Positions 9,397-23,830 are shown, counted from the first letter of the stretch. The stretch is DNA of 64,000 nucleotides from Nocardiopsis dassonvillei subsp. dassonvillei DSM 43111 (GCF_000092985.1 NC_014211.1:372001-436000); one strand, 5' to 3'. Made by a program: numbers and translations. The notes: generated by a model from the letters alone, not told the origin.

Positions 9397-9723
9397 GACG
9401 AGCGCCGCGTCGTGGTCGAGCCCGCGGACGGACTCGGGGAGGACACCACCGCCACCGTCCTGCGCGACGGGAGGGAGGCCGGGCACACACTCCGGGAGGA
9501 GGTCGTGACCGAGCCGGTCGAGGGGCTCGTGCGGGTCGGCACCGGAGCCGACGGGGACGACGCGCCCCCGTCGGGAGCGGCGGGCCTGGACTGGCAGGCC
9601 CCGGCCCGGTGCGAGTCCGGCGGCGACCCCGGCGCGGGACGGCGACCGGAGGACCGGACGGACCACCGCCCGGAACCGCCGCAAACGGGACGACGCGCGG
9701 GAGCTGGCAAGATGTGGGGGTGA
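9397..9723 (+). pseudogene. rpfB: Remnant of rpfB (G5 domain plus start of resuscitation-promoting factor domain)
   Basis: The frame ending in TGA at 9723 encodes a G5-domain tail (VLRDGREAG ... EEVVTEPVEGLVRVGT). This is followed by LDWQAPARCESGGDPGAG, the start of an Rpf lysozyme-like domain with its CE catalytic-glutamate motif at 9610-9615. The rest of the Rpf domain is missing: the sequence turns into Arg/Pro-rich residues and stops. No signal peptide or DUF348 repeats precede it in frame. In many actinobacteria rpfB sits directly upstream of rsmA/ksgA, as here. I therefore read this as a decayed rpfB rather than a new gene. The TGA overlaps the rsmA start. Confidence 0.65.
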
Positions 9724-10595
9724 CACAGACACCCGCACCCGACGACCGCTCCCGCCTGCTCACCCCCGCCGACGTGCGCACACTCGCGGAGCGGTTCGGT
9801 ATCCGGCCCACCAAGACCCTGGGCCAGAACTTCGTCATCGACCACGGCACCGTCCGCCGCATCGTGCGGGTCGCGGGGGTCACCGAGGAGGACGCCGTCG
9901 TCGAGGTCGGCCCGGGCCTGGGTTCGCTCACCCTGGCGCTCCTCCCGCACGTGCGCCACGTGACCGCCGTGGAGATCGACCCGGCGCTGGCCGAGGCACT
10001 GCCGGGCACCGTCGCCGACCACGCGCCCGACCTCGCCGACCGGCTCACCGTCGTCCACGGCGACGCCATGCGCGTGACCGGGCTGCCCGGCCCCGAACCC
10101 ACGGCGCTGGTGGCCAACCTGCCCTACAACGTGTCCGTGCCGGTCCTGCTGCACCTGCTGGAGCTGCTGCCCAGCCTGCGGCGGGTGCTGGTCATGGTGC
10201 AGGCCGAGGTCGCCGACCGCGTCACCGCCTCCCCGGGCGGCCGCGTCTACGGGGTGCCCTCGGCCAAGGTCGCCTGGTACGCCGGGGCCCGCCGCGCGGG
10301 AGCGGTCGGCCGCAACGTGTTCTGGCCCGCCCCCAACGTCGACTCCGGGCTGGTCGAACTCATCCGCCGCCCGCCGCCCGCCACCACGGCGAGCCGCGAG
10401 GAGGTCTTCCAAGTGATCGACGCCGCCTTCGCGCAGCGCCGCAAGACCCTGCGCGCCGCCCTGGCCGGATGGGCCGGTTCGCCGCCCGCCGCCGAGACCG
10501 CCCTGCGCGCGGCGGGCGTGGACCCCTCCGCCCGGGGCGAGTCGCTGGACGTGACCGCGTTCGCGGCCATCGCCGAGCAGCGCCCGCGGCCCTGA
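9720..10595 (+). CDS. rsmA: 16S rRNA dimethyladenosine transferase RsmA/KsgA
   Basis: This 291-residue S-adenosylmethionine-dependent enzyme dimethylates the two adjacent adenines in the last 16S helix. KTLGQNFVID at the N-terminus, VEVGPGLGSLTLALL (SAM-binding loop), TAVEIDPALAEAL and the catalytic VANLPYNVSVP (NLPY) motif are all present. The GTG at 9720 overlaps the stop of the rpfB remnant. An in-frame GTG at 9714 sits at a better distance from a GGAG, so the protein may be two residues longer. A strong hairpin follows the gene. Confidence 0.95.
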   Translation: MTQTPAPDDRSRLLTPADVRTLAERFGIRPTKTLGQNFVIDHGTVRRIVRVAGVTEEDAVVEVGPGLGSLTLALLPHVRHVTAVEIDPALAEALPGTVADHAPDLADRLTVVHGDAMRVTGLPGPEPTALVANLPYNVSVPVLLHLLELLPSLRRVLVMVQAEVADRVTASPGGRVYGVPSAKVAWYAGARRAGAVGRNVFWPAPNVDSGLVELIRRPPPATTASREEVFQVIDAAFAQRRKTLRAALAGWAGSPPAAETALRAAGVDPSARGESLDVTAFAAIAEQRPRP

Positions 10596-10725
10596 GACAC
10601 GGCGGACCGGGCCCGACCCGGGCGGCCGGGGACTGGCCGGGAGCATCCGACCCGCCCGCCTGCGGTGGGTTCCCCGGACGTCCGAACAGGGGCCGCGCCC
10701 GCCGCCCGCCTCCGGAGGACAAGCC

Positions 10726-10759
10726 GCGGGGCGCCTCCCCGTCCCGGTCGGCGCCCCGC
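10726..10759. terminator. Hairpin terminator after rsmA
   Basis: A perfect 10-bp stem (GCGGGGCGCC 10726-10735 with 10750-10759) is followed by GTTTCCC. It lies between rsmA and the convergent membrane-protein gene and could serve both. Confidence 0.65.
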
Positions 10760-10834
10760 GTTTCCCGCGTCCCCAGCGGGTCCCTGTGTTTTCCGTTGTG
10801 GCTCTCGCGGCCCCGCCTCACGGGGGCGTGTCCG

Positions 10835-11059
10835 TCACTCCAAGGTGTCGGAGCGGCTCTTCCCGGCAGGCCGCTCGCGCCGGTGCCGGGCGAGCGCTCG
10901 GGCCGCCCCGGCCGCGCCCAGGCCCGCCAACAGCACCGGCAGCACCCACAGGACGTTGAACTCCCAGTCGCCCGTGCCGCGCATGACGAACCCGACCGCC
11001 AGGCCGAGGAACAGCAGACCCGCGACCAGCGAGCCCCAGTCAGTCCTACGCTCCGCCAC
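10835..11059 (-). CDS. Small two-helix membrane protein
   Basis: This 74-residue protein has two predicted membrane helices (WGSLVAGLLFLGLAVGFVM and NVLWVLPVLLAGLGAAGAA) and a short basic tail. Its start overlaps the end of the PspC/LiaF-like gene by 14 bases, which indicates cotranscription. No family name is recognised. Its position suggests an accessory of the envelope-stress module. Confidence 0.7.
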   Translation of the reverse strand: MAERRTDWGSLVAGLLFLGLAVGFVMRGTGDWEFNVLWVLPVLLAGLGAAGAARALARHRRERPAGKSRSDTLE

Positions 11060-12464
11060 GCTTCACCTCCACGACCCCGACCAGTGAGTCGGTGCGCACG
11101 TTGATCCGCGGGGCCCCGGCCCCGTCGCCGCCCCGCGCCTGCCCGTCCCGGGCCCCGGCGTCCGCCGAGGCCCCGTGGACCTCCTCGTGGTCCAGGGAGA
11201 CCCCGAACATGTCGTCCCGCCCGTCCTCGGCGAAGTCCACGCCCCCCAGACCGATCTTCGAGTGCACCGCGACCTCCGCGTCCTCGGGCAGGACCAGCTC
11301 CACGCGGCCCGCCCCCATCCACAGCGACACGTCGACGGCCTCGCCGGGCTCCAGGTCCTCCAGCCCGGTCAGGTCCAGGGTCCCCGAGCCCACGGTGAGC
11401 CGGTGGTCGCCGGACTCGGCCGCGGCCACCGTGGTCGGCCGCCACGTCTCGTCGCCGATCCGCACCCGGGTCAGGTCGGTCACCGACGCCAGCACCAGCA
11501 GCAGAACGGCCGCCGCGCCCATCGGCAGCAGCCCCCGCGGGTTGCCCGCCCAGACGCCGACCAGCGCGTACACGCCGACCACCGCCAGGGCCCCGGCCAG
11601 GAAGAACACCCCGGTCTCCGGCCCGAACAGCAGGTCGGCCGTCCGCCCGCTCCACAGCGAGGACGACCAGCCGAACTCCAGCACCGACACCACGACCGCC
11701 CCGGCCACGACCGTCCACAGGGCCATGGAGGCCAGCGGCAGGCACCTGCCCCCAGGGGCGCGGCCCTCGTCCTCCGCCCCCCGCGCGCCGGGCTCGCCCG
11801 ACCCGCCGGAACGCCCCTCCTCCTCGTCCTCGTCCCCTCCGGCGTCCCGCGCGGCGCTGCGCTCCGACACCACCGCCAGGTCCACCGGCCCGTGCGGCGC
11901 GGACGCCCACGGCTGGGCCGGGTTGTAGTAGGTCGCGGTCGGCTCCGGGGACGGCGTCGCGGGCGGCGGATCCGTGGCCCGCAGGTCCTCGCGCAGCTCG
12001 GTGAACGCCGTCCGAAGGTCCACGCCCCGGTTGCGCGCGGCCAGGAGACCCAACACCAGGGGCACCGCCAGCACCAGCGTCGACCACCCCAACCCGCCGA
12101 CCAGGCTGAACGTCGTCGCGACCGCCAACCCCACCGCGAGCAGCTTGGGCACCGTCCGCGGCGGGATGCTGCGGTTGAGCATCTGCTCGAACGTCGCCGG
12201 AACACCCTGGGCGTCGCGCATGAGCATCCACGCGGCGATGTAGAGCAGCAGGCCCGTCGCCCCGGCGAACGAGGTCAGCACGAAGGCCGCACGCCACACC
12301 ACCGGATCCACCCCGGTGTACCGGCCAAGGCCCGCGCACACACCGGCCAGGACCCGCTCCTCGTCCCCCTTGCGCAGCTCACGCGGGGAGGCCCCGGCGC
12401 CCGCCTCCGCCGTACCGGAAGCGGACGCGGCCGGGGCGCCCTCCGGTACCGGGTCGTCAGTCAT
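11046..12464 (-). CDS. PspC-domain membrane protein with LiaF-like C-terminus
   Basis: A 472-residue protein. Residues ~30-90 are a PspC domain (RKGDEERVLAGVCAGLGRYTG, then a hydrophobic helix). Four or five more membrane segments follow, with a long Pro/Glu-rich cytoplasmic linker. The C-terminus (LTVGSGTLDLTGLEDLEPGE, MGAGRVELVLPED, KIGLGGVDF) resembles the beta-rich domain of LiaF and other cell-wall-antibiotic response proteins. In this family the protein senses or restrains an envelope-stress two-component system. It is divergent from the PspC kinase at 12690. The ATG at 12464 was preferred to the GTG at 12470 because GGTGAG lies at better spacing. Confidence 0.82.
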   Translation of the reverse strand: MTDDPVPEGAPAASASGTAEAGAGASPRELRKGDEERVLAGVCAGLGRYTGVDPVVWRAAFVLTSFAGATGLLLYIAAWMLMRDAQGVPATFEQMLNRSIPPRTVPKLLAVGLAVATTFSLVGGLGWSTLVLAVPLVLGLLAARNRGVDLRTAFTELREDLRATDPPPATPSPEPTATYYNPAQPWASAPHGPVDLAVVSERSAARDAGGDEDEEEGRSGGSGEPGARGAEDEGRAPGGRCLPLASMALWTVVAGAVVVSVLEFGWSSSLWSGRTADLLFGPETGVFFLAGALAVVGVYALVGVWAGNPRGLLPMGAAAVLLLVLASVTDLTRVRIGDETWRPTTVAAAESGDHRLTVGSGTLDLTGLEDLEPGEAVDVSLWMGAGRVELVLPEDAEVAVHSKIGLGGVDFAEDGRDDMFGVSLDHEEVHGASADAGARDGQARGGDGAGAPRINVRTDSLVGVVEVKRGGA

Positions 12465-12689
12465 GGTCACTCACCGCGCTCTCCTCACCCACCCATGGTC
12501 ACCCGTCGCCGCCCACCAGCACATCCGGGACGACCCTGAACCCACCCTGACGGGGGCCCGGCCAGGACCAGGGGCGCGCCCCCGATGCCCGGTCCGCACC
12601 GAAGGGGGCATCCTGGACAGCACAGGACCCACGAACGCGGCGGGCGCGTACATCCTCCCCGCCGCACGGACGAAAGCGGTGATCGGGCG

Positions 12690-13892
12690 GTGGCAGCAAC
12701 GGCCGCGGACACCCCGCGGCTCACCCGCGCGGTCAGGGGCAGGCTCCTCGGCGGCGTCGCCGCCGGGCTCGCACGCCACCTGGGCCTGGACCCGGTGGTG
12801 GTCCGCCTCGCCTTCATGGCGCTGTCCGTGGGCGGCATCGGCATCGCCGTCTACGCCGCCCTGTACTTCTTCGTGCCCAGCGACTCCTCGGAGGAGGAGG
12901 CCGCCGAGCCCGAGAGCCGACGCAAGGGCCGCGACCTCTCCCAGCTCATCGCCTACGTCGGACTCGCCGCCGGACTCGGCCTGCTCTTCCTGCTCTTCGG
13001 CGGCGTCTTCGACCCGCTGCTGTGGTTCGTGGTCTTCGGCACCCTCGGCGGCATCATCCTCTGGCAGCAGGCCAACCCGTCCCAGCGCGACCAGTGGATG
13101 ACCAGCACCGTCAGCCGCTCCTCACCCAAGGGCATCATGCGCGCGGGCGCGGGCGTGCTGCTCGTCGTCGTCGGCGCCATCGGCTTCCTCGTCTTCCAGG
13201 AACAGCTCCAGAACGCCCGCGCCGGCCTGACCTTCGCCTTCACCGTGCTCGCGGGCATCGCGCTCATCGTGGCCCCCTGGATCATCGGGCTGATCCGCGA
13301 ACGCGACCAGGAGCGCCGCGAGCGCATCCGCAACGCCGAGCGCGCCGAACTCGCCGCCCACATCCACGACTCCGTCCTGCACACCCTGACCCTCATCCAG
13401 CGCCGGGCCGAGGACCCCCGCGAGGTGCAGCGCCTCGCCCGCGTCCAGGAGCGCGCCCTGCGCAGCTGGCTCTACCAGCGGCCCGCCGACGCCGACACCA
13501 CCGTCTCGCCCGCGCTCGAACGCGTCGCCGCCGAGGTCGAGGAGGAGCACGGGGTCCCCATCGAAGTGGTGTGCGTGGGCGACTGCCCCATGGACGACGC
13601 GCTGGCCGCCATGCTCCGCGCCGCCCGCGAGGCCATGGTCAACGCCTCCAAGTACGCCGGGACGGACAGCATCTCGGTGTTCGGCGAGGTCGACCAGGAG
13701 GAGGTGCTGGTGTTCGTCCGCGACCGCGGCGCCGGATTCGACATGGACGCCGTCCCCGAGGACCGCATGGGCGTGCGCGGCTCCATCCTGGGCCGGATGG
13801 ACCGCCACGGCGGCTCCGCGCGCATCCGCACCGGCCCCGGCGAGGGCACCGAGGTGCAGCTGCGCATGCCGCGCGTCCCCGACCTGTTGTGA
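12690..13892 (+). CDS. PspC-domain sensor histidine kinase
   Basis: This 400-residue kinase begins with a PspC domain (RAVRGRLLGGVAAGLARHLG). Four or so membrane helices follow, then a HisKA_3-type dimerisation domain with AHIHDSVLHTL (phosphoacceptor His226) and a NarL-family ATPase domain (AAREAMVNASKYAG, VRDRGAGFD). It probably autophosphorylates on membrane stress and passes phosphate to the LuxR-type regulator downstream. The GTG was chosen because the PspC homology starts just after it; no clear ribosome site is visible. A 225-bp divergent promoter region separates it from the LiaF-like gene. Confidence 0.9.
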   Translation: MAATAADTPRLTRAVRGRLLGGVAAGLARHLGLDPVVVRLAFMALSVGGIGIAVYAALYFFVPSDSSEEEAAEPESRRKGRDLSQLIAYVGLAAGLGLLFLLFGGVFDPLLWFVVFGTLGGIILWQQANPSQRDQWMTSTVSRSSPKGIMRAGAGVLLVVVGAIGFLVFQEQLQNARAGLTFAFTVLAGIALIVAPWIIGLIRERDQERRERIRNAERAELAAHIHDSVLHTLTLIQRRAEDPREVQRLARVQERALRSWLYQRPADADTTVSPALERVAAEVEEEHGVPIEVVCVGDCPMDDALAAMLRAAREAMVNASKYAGTDSISVFGEVDQEEVLVFVRDRGAGFDMDAVPEDRMGVRGSILGRMDRHGGSARIRTGPGEGTEVQLRMPRVPDLL

Positions 13893-14050
13893 CCCCCGGA
13901 CCGGGAGCCCGGCGCGGGTGGTCCCGATCGCCGGCCCCGCCGCCGGAGGGACCGCCGAGACGACCGCCGCCGGGATCGGAGGGCGGCCGGAAGCGGACAG
14001 CCCCCGACGCCGGTGTCCCCGTCCGCCCCGACGTGGGTAGAGTCCACGGT

Positions 14051-14722
14051 GTGGCAGACGAGAACACGACCTTCAGTAGCGGAGACGCGGTCCCCCGCGT
14101 CGTGATCGTGGACGACCACCGGCTGTTCCGCAGCGGTGTGCGCGGTGAGCTCGGCGACGCCGTGAACGTGGTCGGCGAGGCCGGCGACGTCGACAGCGCC
14201 GTCCACGTCATCGGGGAGAAGCAGCCCGACCTCGTCCTGCTGGACGTCCACCTGCCCGGGGGCGGCGGCGTGGAGGTGCTGCGCCGCGTGCTGGCCCAGC
14301 ACCCCCAGATCCGCTTCCTGGCCCTGTCGGTCTCCGACGCCGCCGAGGACGTCATCGGCGTGGTGCGCGGCGGCGCCCGCGGCTACGTCACCAAGACCAT
14401 CTCCGGCAGGGAGTTGGCCGACGCCATCGTGCGCGTGGCCGACGGCGACGCGGTCTTCTCCCCGCGCCTGGCCGGGTTCGTGCTGGACGCCTTCTCCGCG
14501 ACCGACGCCCCGCCGGTGGACCCCGAGCTGGACCGGCTCACCCAGCGCGAGCGCGAGGTCCTGCGCCACATCGCGCGCGGCTACGCCTACAAGGAGGTGG
14601 CCAAGGAGCTGTTCATCTCCGTCAAGACCGTGGAGACGCACGTGTCGTCGGTGCTGCGCAAGCTCCAGCTGTCCAACCGCCACGAGCTGAGCCGCTGGGC
14701 CACCGCCCGCAGGCTGGTCTGA
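14051..14722 (+). CDS. NarL/LuxR-family response regulator
   Basis: A 223-residue regulator. The receiver domain (VVIVDDHRLFRSGV, phosphoacceptor Asp65 in LVLLDVHLPGG, conserved Lys in YVTKTIS) is followed by a LuxR helix-turn-helix (LTQREREVLRHIARGYAYKE, SVKTVETHVSSVLRKL). It is the cognate partner of the kinase 158 bases upstream. TAGAGT (14038-14043) ends 7 bases before the GTG and no Shine-Dalgarno is present, so the gene appears to have its own promoter and a leaderless transcript. Confidence 0.93.
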   Translation: MADENTTFSSGDAVPRVVIVDDHRLFRSGVRGELGDAVNVVGEAGDVDSAVHVIGEKQPDLVLLDVHLPGGGGVEVLRRVLAQHPQIRFLALSVSDAAEDVIGVVRGGARGYVTKTISGRELADAIVRVADGDAVFSPRLAGFVLDAFSATDAPPVDPELDRLTQREREVLRHIARGYAYKEVAKELFISVKTVETHVSSVLRKLQLSNRHELSRWATARRLV

Positions 14723-14906
14723 GCCCGGCGCGGGACGCCGCGTCCCCCCCGGGCGCGGCCCGTCCGGGGCGGGTAGCCGGGGACCGGCGGGCGCGGACCG
14801 CGGGGCACGGCGAAGCAGGGGCCCCGGGGACCCCCCTTATCCATGGGACCACCGTCCGGGGGCGCGCCGCCACCCCCTCCCGCGACCTGTGGACAACCCC
14901 GGCCGC

Positions 14907-15836
14907 TCAGCGCAGCGAGTCGAGCATCCGCCCCAGGAACTCGGCCTCGGCCACGCCCGTGACCACCCGCGCGGGGCGGCGCTCGTCGTCCCGCGGGCGC
15001 GGGCGCAGGTCCGCCACGGTCATCCCCCGCGTCAGCGTTCCCGTCAGCTCCACCTGCACCGGGGCCTCGAAGGACTCCGTCACCAGGTGCGGGTCCACCA
15101 GCACCGCCGCGGCCAGCGGGTCGTGCATCGCGCACTGGCGGACCCCGAAGATCCCCGAGTAGAAGTCGGCGTAGAAGTCCAGGAACGCCGACGTGCGCTC
15201 GGCGCGCTCGCCCGCGACCGTCGCCAGCTCCGCCAGCCACTCGGTGGTGGCCACCGTCTTCATGGTGATGTCCAGCGCCACCAGGTCCAGGTCGAACCCG
15301 GCCGCGAACACCGCCTCCGCCGCCTCGGGGTCGTTGCTGATGTTGGCCTCGGCGTGTGAGGACACGTTGCCCGCCACGCGCACCGCACCGCCCATCACCA
15401 CCAGGCGCCGCACCAGCCTCGGCAGCTCCGGCTCCAGGGCCAGCGCGATCGCCAGGTTCGTCAGCGGCCCCACGGCCAGCACGTCGATCCCGCCCGGGTT
15501 CTCCCGGACCAGGCGCACCAGCAGCCCGGCCGCCGTCTCTGACACCGGCCGACCCGCGGGCTCGGGCAGCTCCACGTCCCCCAGTCCGTTGCCTCCGTGC
15601 ACGTGCGCGGCCAGCTTCGGCGGCTGCACCAGCGGACGCGCGGCGCCCACCGCCACCGGGACGTCCGGGCGGCCGTACAGCTCCAGCAGCCGCAGCGCGT
15701 TGTCGGCCGTGACGTCCACGCTGTTGTTGCCGAAGACCGCCCCGACGCCGACGATCTCCACCTCGGGCCGAGCGGCCAGGTAGGCGAGCGCGACGGCGTC
15801 GTCGATCCCCGGGTCGCAGTCGACGAACACACGCAT
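14907..15836 (-). CDS. Inosine/uridine-preferring nucleoside hydrolase
   Basis: This 309-residue enzyme hydrolyses the N-glycosidic bond of nucleosides. The calcium-binding DCDPGIDDA motif is at the N-terminus. AVGPLTNLAIAL, VVMGGAV, and EANISNDPEAAEAVF complete the ribose and metal site, and CAMHDPLAAAVL carries the catalytic histidine region. The ATG at 15836 is used. A TTG two codons upstream has a GGGAG at closer spacing and is an alternative. The gene is divergent from uvrD/pcrA and converges on the response regulator. Confidence 0.93.
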   Translation of the reverse strand: MRVFVDCDPGIDDAVALAYLAARPEVEIVGVGAVFGNNSVDVTADNALRLLELYGRPDVPVAVGAARPLVQPPKLAAHVHGGNGLGDVELPEPAGRPVSETAAGLLVRLVRENPGGIDVLAVGPLTNLAIALALEPELPRLVRRLVVMGGAVRVAGNVSSHAEANISNDPEAAEAVFAAGFDLDLVALDITMKTVATTEWLAELATVAGERAERTSAFLDFYADFYSGIFGVRQCAMHDPLAAAVLVDPHLVTESFEAPVQVELTGTLTRGMTVADLRPRPRDDERRPARVVTGVAEAEFLGRMLDSLR

Positions 15837-16003
15837 GCTCAAGGAAACTCCCTCTCAGAACACGAGGGCCCCCGACCGGAGGCCCCTACCGAAACAGGGT
15901 AAGACGCCGGTCAGGGAGCTTTTGCCCGACAAAACGGGCCTGTGGGGGGCTGTCCCTGCGCACGGGGGCGGCAGCGTCACCGGACGGCCGTAACCTGGAT
16001 GCC

Positions 16004-18349
16004 GTGTCCTCCCAAGAACAGCTTCTCGAAGGTCTGAACGGTCCCCAGCGCGACGCCGTCACCCACAGCGGCTCCCCGCTCCTGATCGTGGCGGGTGCCG
16101 GGTCCGGCAAGACCCGGGTCCTCACCCACCGCATCGCCCACCTCATGGCCGCGCGCGGTGTCCGCCCGGGTGAGATCCTCGCCATCACCTTCACCAACAA
16201 GGCCGCCGCCGAGATGCGCGAGCGCATCCAGGCGCTGCTGGGCGTGCGCGCCGCCAACAGCATGTGGACCATGACCTTCCACTCCGCGTGCGTGCGCATC
16301 CTGCGCAGGGAGGCAGCCAGGCTCGGCTACCCGAGCAGCTTCACCATCTACGACTCCGCCGACTCCGCGCGCCTGATGCAGCTGGTGTGCAAGGAGATGG
16401 ACCTGGACCCCAAGCGGTTCCCGCCCAAGTCCTTCTCCGCCCAGGTCTCCAACCTCAAGAACGAGCTGGTCGACTACGACACGTTCGCCGGACAGGCCCA
16501 GACCGAGCAGGAGAAGAAGCTCGCCGAGGCCTACCAGCTCTACCAGCGCCGCCTGCACGAGGCGGGCGCGATGGACTTCGACGACCTGATCATGGTCACC
16601 GTCAACCTGTTCCAGATGTTCCCGGACGTCGCCGAGTACTACCGGCGCCGCTTCCGGCACGTCATGGTCGACGAGTACCAGGACACCAACCACGCCCAGT
16701 ACGTGTTCATCCGCGAACTGGTCGGCGTGGCCGAGGGCTCCGACACCAGCGTGGTGCCGCCCGCTGAGCTGTGCGTGGTCGGCGACGCCGACCAGTCCAT
16801 CTACGCGTTCCGCGGCGCCACCATCCGCAACATCCTGGAGTTCGAGCGCGACTTCCCCGACGCGCGCACCATCCTCCTGGAGCAGAACTACCGCTCCACC
16901 CAGACCATCCTGTCCGCGGCCAACGCGGTCATCGACCGCAACGAGGGCCGCCCGGCCAAGAACCTGTGGTCGGAGCAGGGCGACGGACCGGCCATCGTCG
17001 GCTACGTCGCCGACAACGAGCACGACGAGGCCGCCTTCGTGGTCGGCGAGATCGACAAGCTCACCGACGACGGAACCCTCACCCCGAGCCAGGTCGCGGT
17101 GTTCTACCGGACCAACGCCCAGTCCCGCGTGTTCGAGGACGTGTTCATCCGCACCGGGCTGCCCTACAAGATCGTCGGCGGCGTGCGCTTCTACGAGCGC
17201 AAGGAGATCCGCGACGTCCTCGCCTACCTGCGGGTCCTGGCCAATCCCGAGGACACCGTCAGCCTGCGGCGCATCCTCAACGTGCCCAAGCGGGGGATCG
17301 GCGCCCGCGCGGAGGAGTCGATCGAGCTGTTCGCCGCCCGCGAGCGCATCTCCTTCTCCCGGGCGCTGCGCCGGGTGGAGGAGATCCCCGGGATGGCCGC
17401 CCGCTCGGTCAAGGCGGTGCTCAACTTCACCGCCCTGCTGGAGGAGCTGGAGCAGACCGTGCCCGAGGGCACGCCCGCGGAGATCGTCGAGGCGGTGCTG
17501 AGCAAGACCGGGTACCTGTCCGAACTGGCCGAGTCCAAGGACCTCCAGGACGAGAGCCGGGTGGAGAACCTGGAGGAGTTCGTCGACGTCGCCCGCGAGT
17601 TCGAGCACACCTTCGCCGCCCTCCTGGAGGAGGAGCCCACGGAGGACGGGGAGGAGGCCGCCGGGGCCGTCGATCCGGGGGCGCCGACCCTGGTCGACTT
17701 CCTGGAGCGGATCTCCCTGGTCGCCGACACCGACCAGATCCCCGACGAGGACGACGAGGGCGGCGTGGTCACGCTGATGACCCTGCACGCGGCCAAGGGG
17801 CTGGAGTTCCCCGCGGTCTTCCTCACCGGGATGGAGGACGGGGTGTTCCCGCACACCCGCACGCTCGGCGACAAGACGCAGCTGGAGGAGGAGCGCCGTC
17901 TGGCCTACGTGGGCCTGACCCGCGCGCAGCGCCTGCTGTACGTCAGCCGCGCCGCCGTGCGCAGCGCCTGGGGGACCCCCTCCTACAACCCCGCCTCCCG
18001 CTTCCTGGACGAGATCCCCTCGTCCCTGGTCGACTGGCGCCGCGCCGAGTCCACCCTGGCCGCCCCGCCCAGCCGCAGCATCGGCGGCCGGGGCTCCGGG
18101 GGCTTCGGCGGCGGGGGCGGTTTCAGCGGCACCTTCGGCGGCGGCTCACGGTCGCGCGGGGGAGCGAAGGCGGCCAAGGAGGCGCCCGCGCTCAGTGTGG
18201 GGGACCTGGTCAACCACGACTCCTTCGGCATGGGCCGGGTGCAGCTGGTGGAGGGGACCGGGGACAGGACCAAGGCCCGCATCGACTTCGGCGCGGACAT
18301 CGGCGAGAAGGACTTCCTGGTCAAGTACGCGCCGATCGAGAAGCTCTGA
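16004..18349 (+). CDS. pcrA: ATP-dependent DNA helicase PcrA/UvrD
   Basis: A 781-residue SF1A helicase that translocates 3' to 5' in nucleotide-excision repair and conflict resolution. Motif I is AGAGSGKT (Lys36), and Ia is ITFTNKAAAEMRERI. Motif II is VDEYQDTN, III is VVGDADQSIYAFRGA, IV is LEQNYRS, V is MTLHAAKGLEF, and VI is EERRLAYVGLTRA. The C-terminus has a glycine-rich linker (near residue 700) and a Tudor-like tail (VGDLVNHDSFGMGRV) known to bind RNA polymerase in PcrA. TAACCT ends 7 bases before the GTG, which suggests leaderless transcription. The rRNA operon follows. Confidence 0.95.
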   Translation: MSSQEQLLEGLNGPQRDAVTHSGSPLLIVAGAGSGKTRVLTHRIAHLMAARGVRPGEILAITFTNKAAAEMRERIQALLGVRAANSMWTMTFHSACVRILRREAARLGYPSSFTIYDSADSARLMQLVCKEMDLDPKRFPPKSFSAQVSNLKNELVDYDTFAGQAQTEQEKKLAEAYQLYQRRLHEAGAMDFDDLIMVTVNLFQMFPDVAEYYRRRFRHVMVDEYQDTNHAQYVFIRELVGVAEGSDTSVVPPAELCVVGDADQSIYAFRGATIRNILEFERDFPDARTILLEQNYRSTQTILSAANAVIDRNEGRPAKNLWSEQGDGPAIVGYVADNEHDEAAFVVGEIDKLTDDGTLTPSQVAVFYRTNAQSRVFEDVFIRTGLPYKIVGGVRFYERKEIRDVLAYLRVLANPEDTVSLRRILNVPKRGIGARAEESIELFAARERISFSRALRRVEEIPGMAARSVKAVLNFTALLEELEQTVPEGTPAEIVEAVLSKTGYLSELAESKDLQDESRVENLEEFVDVAREFEHTFAALLEEEPTEDGEEAAGAVDPGAPTLVDFLERISLVADTDQIPDEDDEGGVVTLMTLHAAKGLEFPAVFLTGMEDGVFPHTRTLGDKTQLEEERRLAYVGLTRAQRLLYVSRAAVRSAWGTPSYNPASRFLDEIPSSLVDWRRAESTLAAPPSRSIGGRGSGGFGGGGGFSGTFGGGSRSRGGAKAAKEAPALSVGDLVNHDSFGMGRVQLVEGTGDRTKARIDFGADIGEKDFLVKYAPIEKL

Positions 18350-18579
18350 GGCCGGGATTCGGCGAACGTGTCCCGAGCACTCCGGGCCGGGGGTAGAGTT
18401 GGGGAAGACCGAGCGAGACGGACGCGGTTCCCGCGGCCGGGCCGGTCGACCCCTTCCTCCGAATCACCGTTCCGAGCACTGCTTCGGTGCGGGTAGGCTC
18501 GGAGGGCGCTTCCAGGGAAACACGGAAGCGAAACAGGAAACGGGCTTTACCCCGATCAGAAACACCCCGAACCGCCGAT

Positions 18580-18608
18580 TTGGCGGGGCGCGGAACACCT
18601 GATAAAGT
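18580..18608 (+). promoter_or_regulatory. Candidate rRNA operon promoter
   Basis: TTGGCG (18580-18585) and TAAAGT (18603-18608) are separated by exactly 17 bases, about 270 bases upstream of mature 16S. Other TANNNT boxes at 18394 and 18494 lack good -35 partners but could be additional promoters. Confidence 0.55.
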
Positions 18609-18682
18609 AAAGACACAACAAAGCGGAAACGCACAACGCCTTCGGCGGAAAAGCTCACAGCAGCTTGTAAGCGAAGAGCGGT

Positions 18683-18720
18683 TGTTTCTTGAGAACTCAA
18701 CAGCGCGTGTTTGATTTTCT
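18683..18720 (+). promoter_or_regulatory. rRNA leader antitermination/processing element
   Basis: The string TTGAGAACTCAACAGCG and the AT-rich stretch after it match the conserved leader block found before actinobacterial 16S genes. It includes a boxA-like antitermination signal. The leader continues to 18876 with GC hairpins expected to form the RNase III processing stalk. Confidence 0.6.
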
Positions 18721-18876
18721 TTAAGCCATGTTTGTTTTGGCCCCGTCACACAGAACCACTCGGTTCGTGTGCGGAGGTTCCTTTGATTAGCCGGGGTGAC
18801 CCGGTTGGTCAGGATTACTTCTAGGTTTACCCGCCCAGACGGCTCCTTCGGGGGACGCGGGTCGGGTTGAGTGACC

Positions 18877-23830
<4,954 letters not shown>

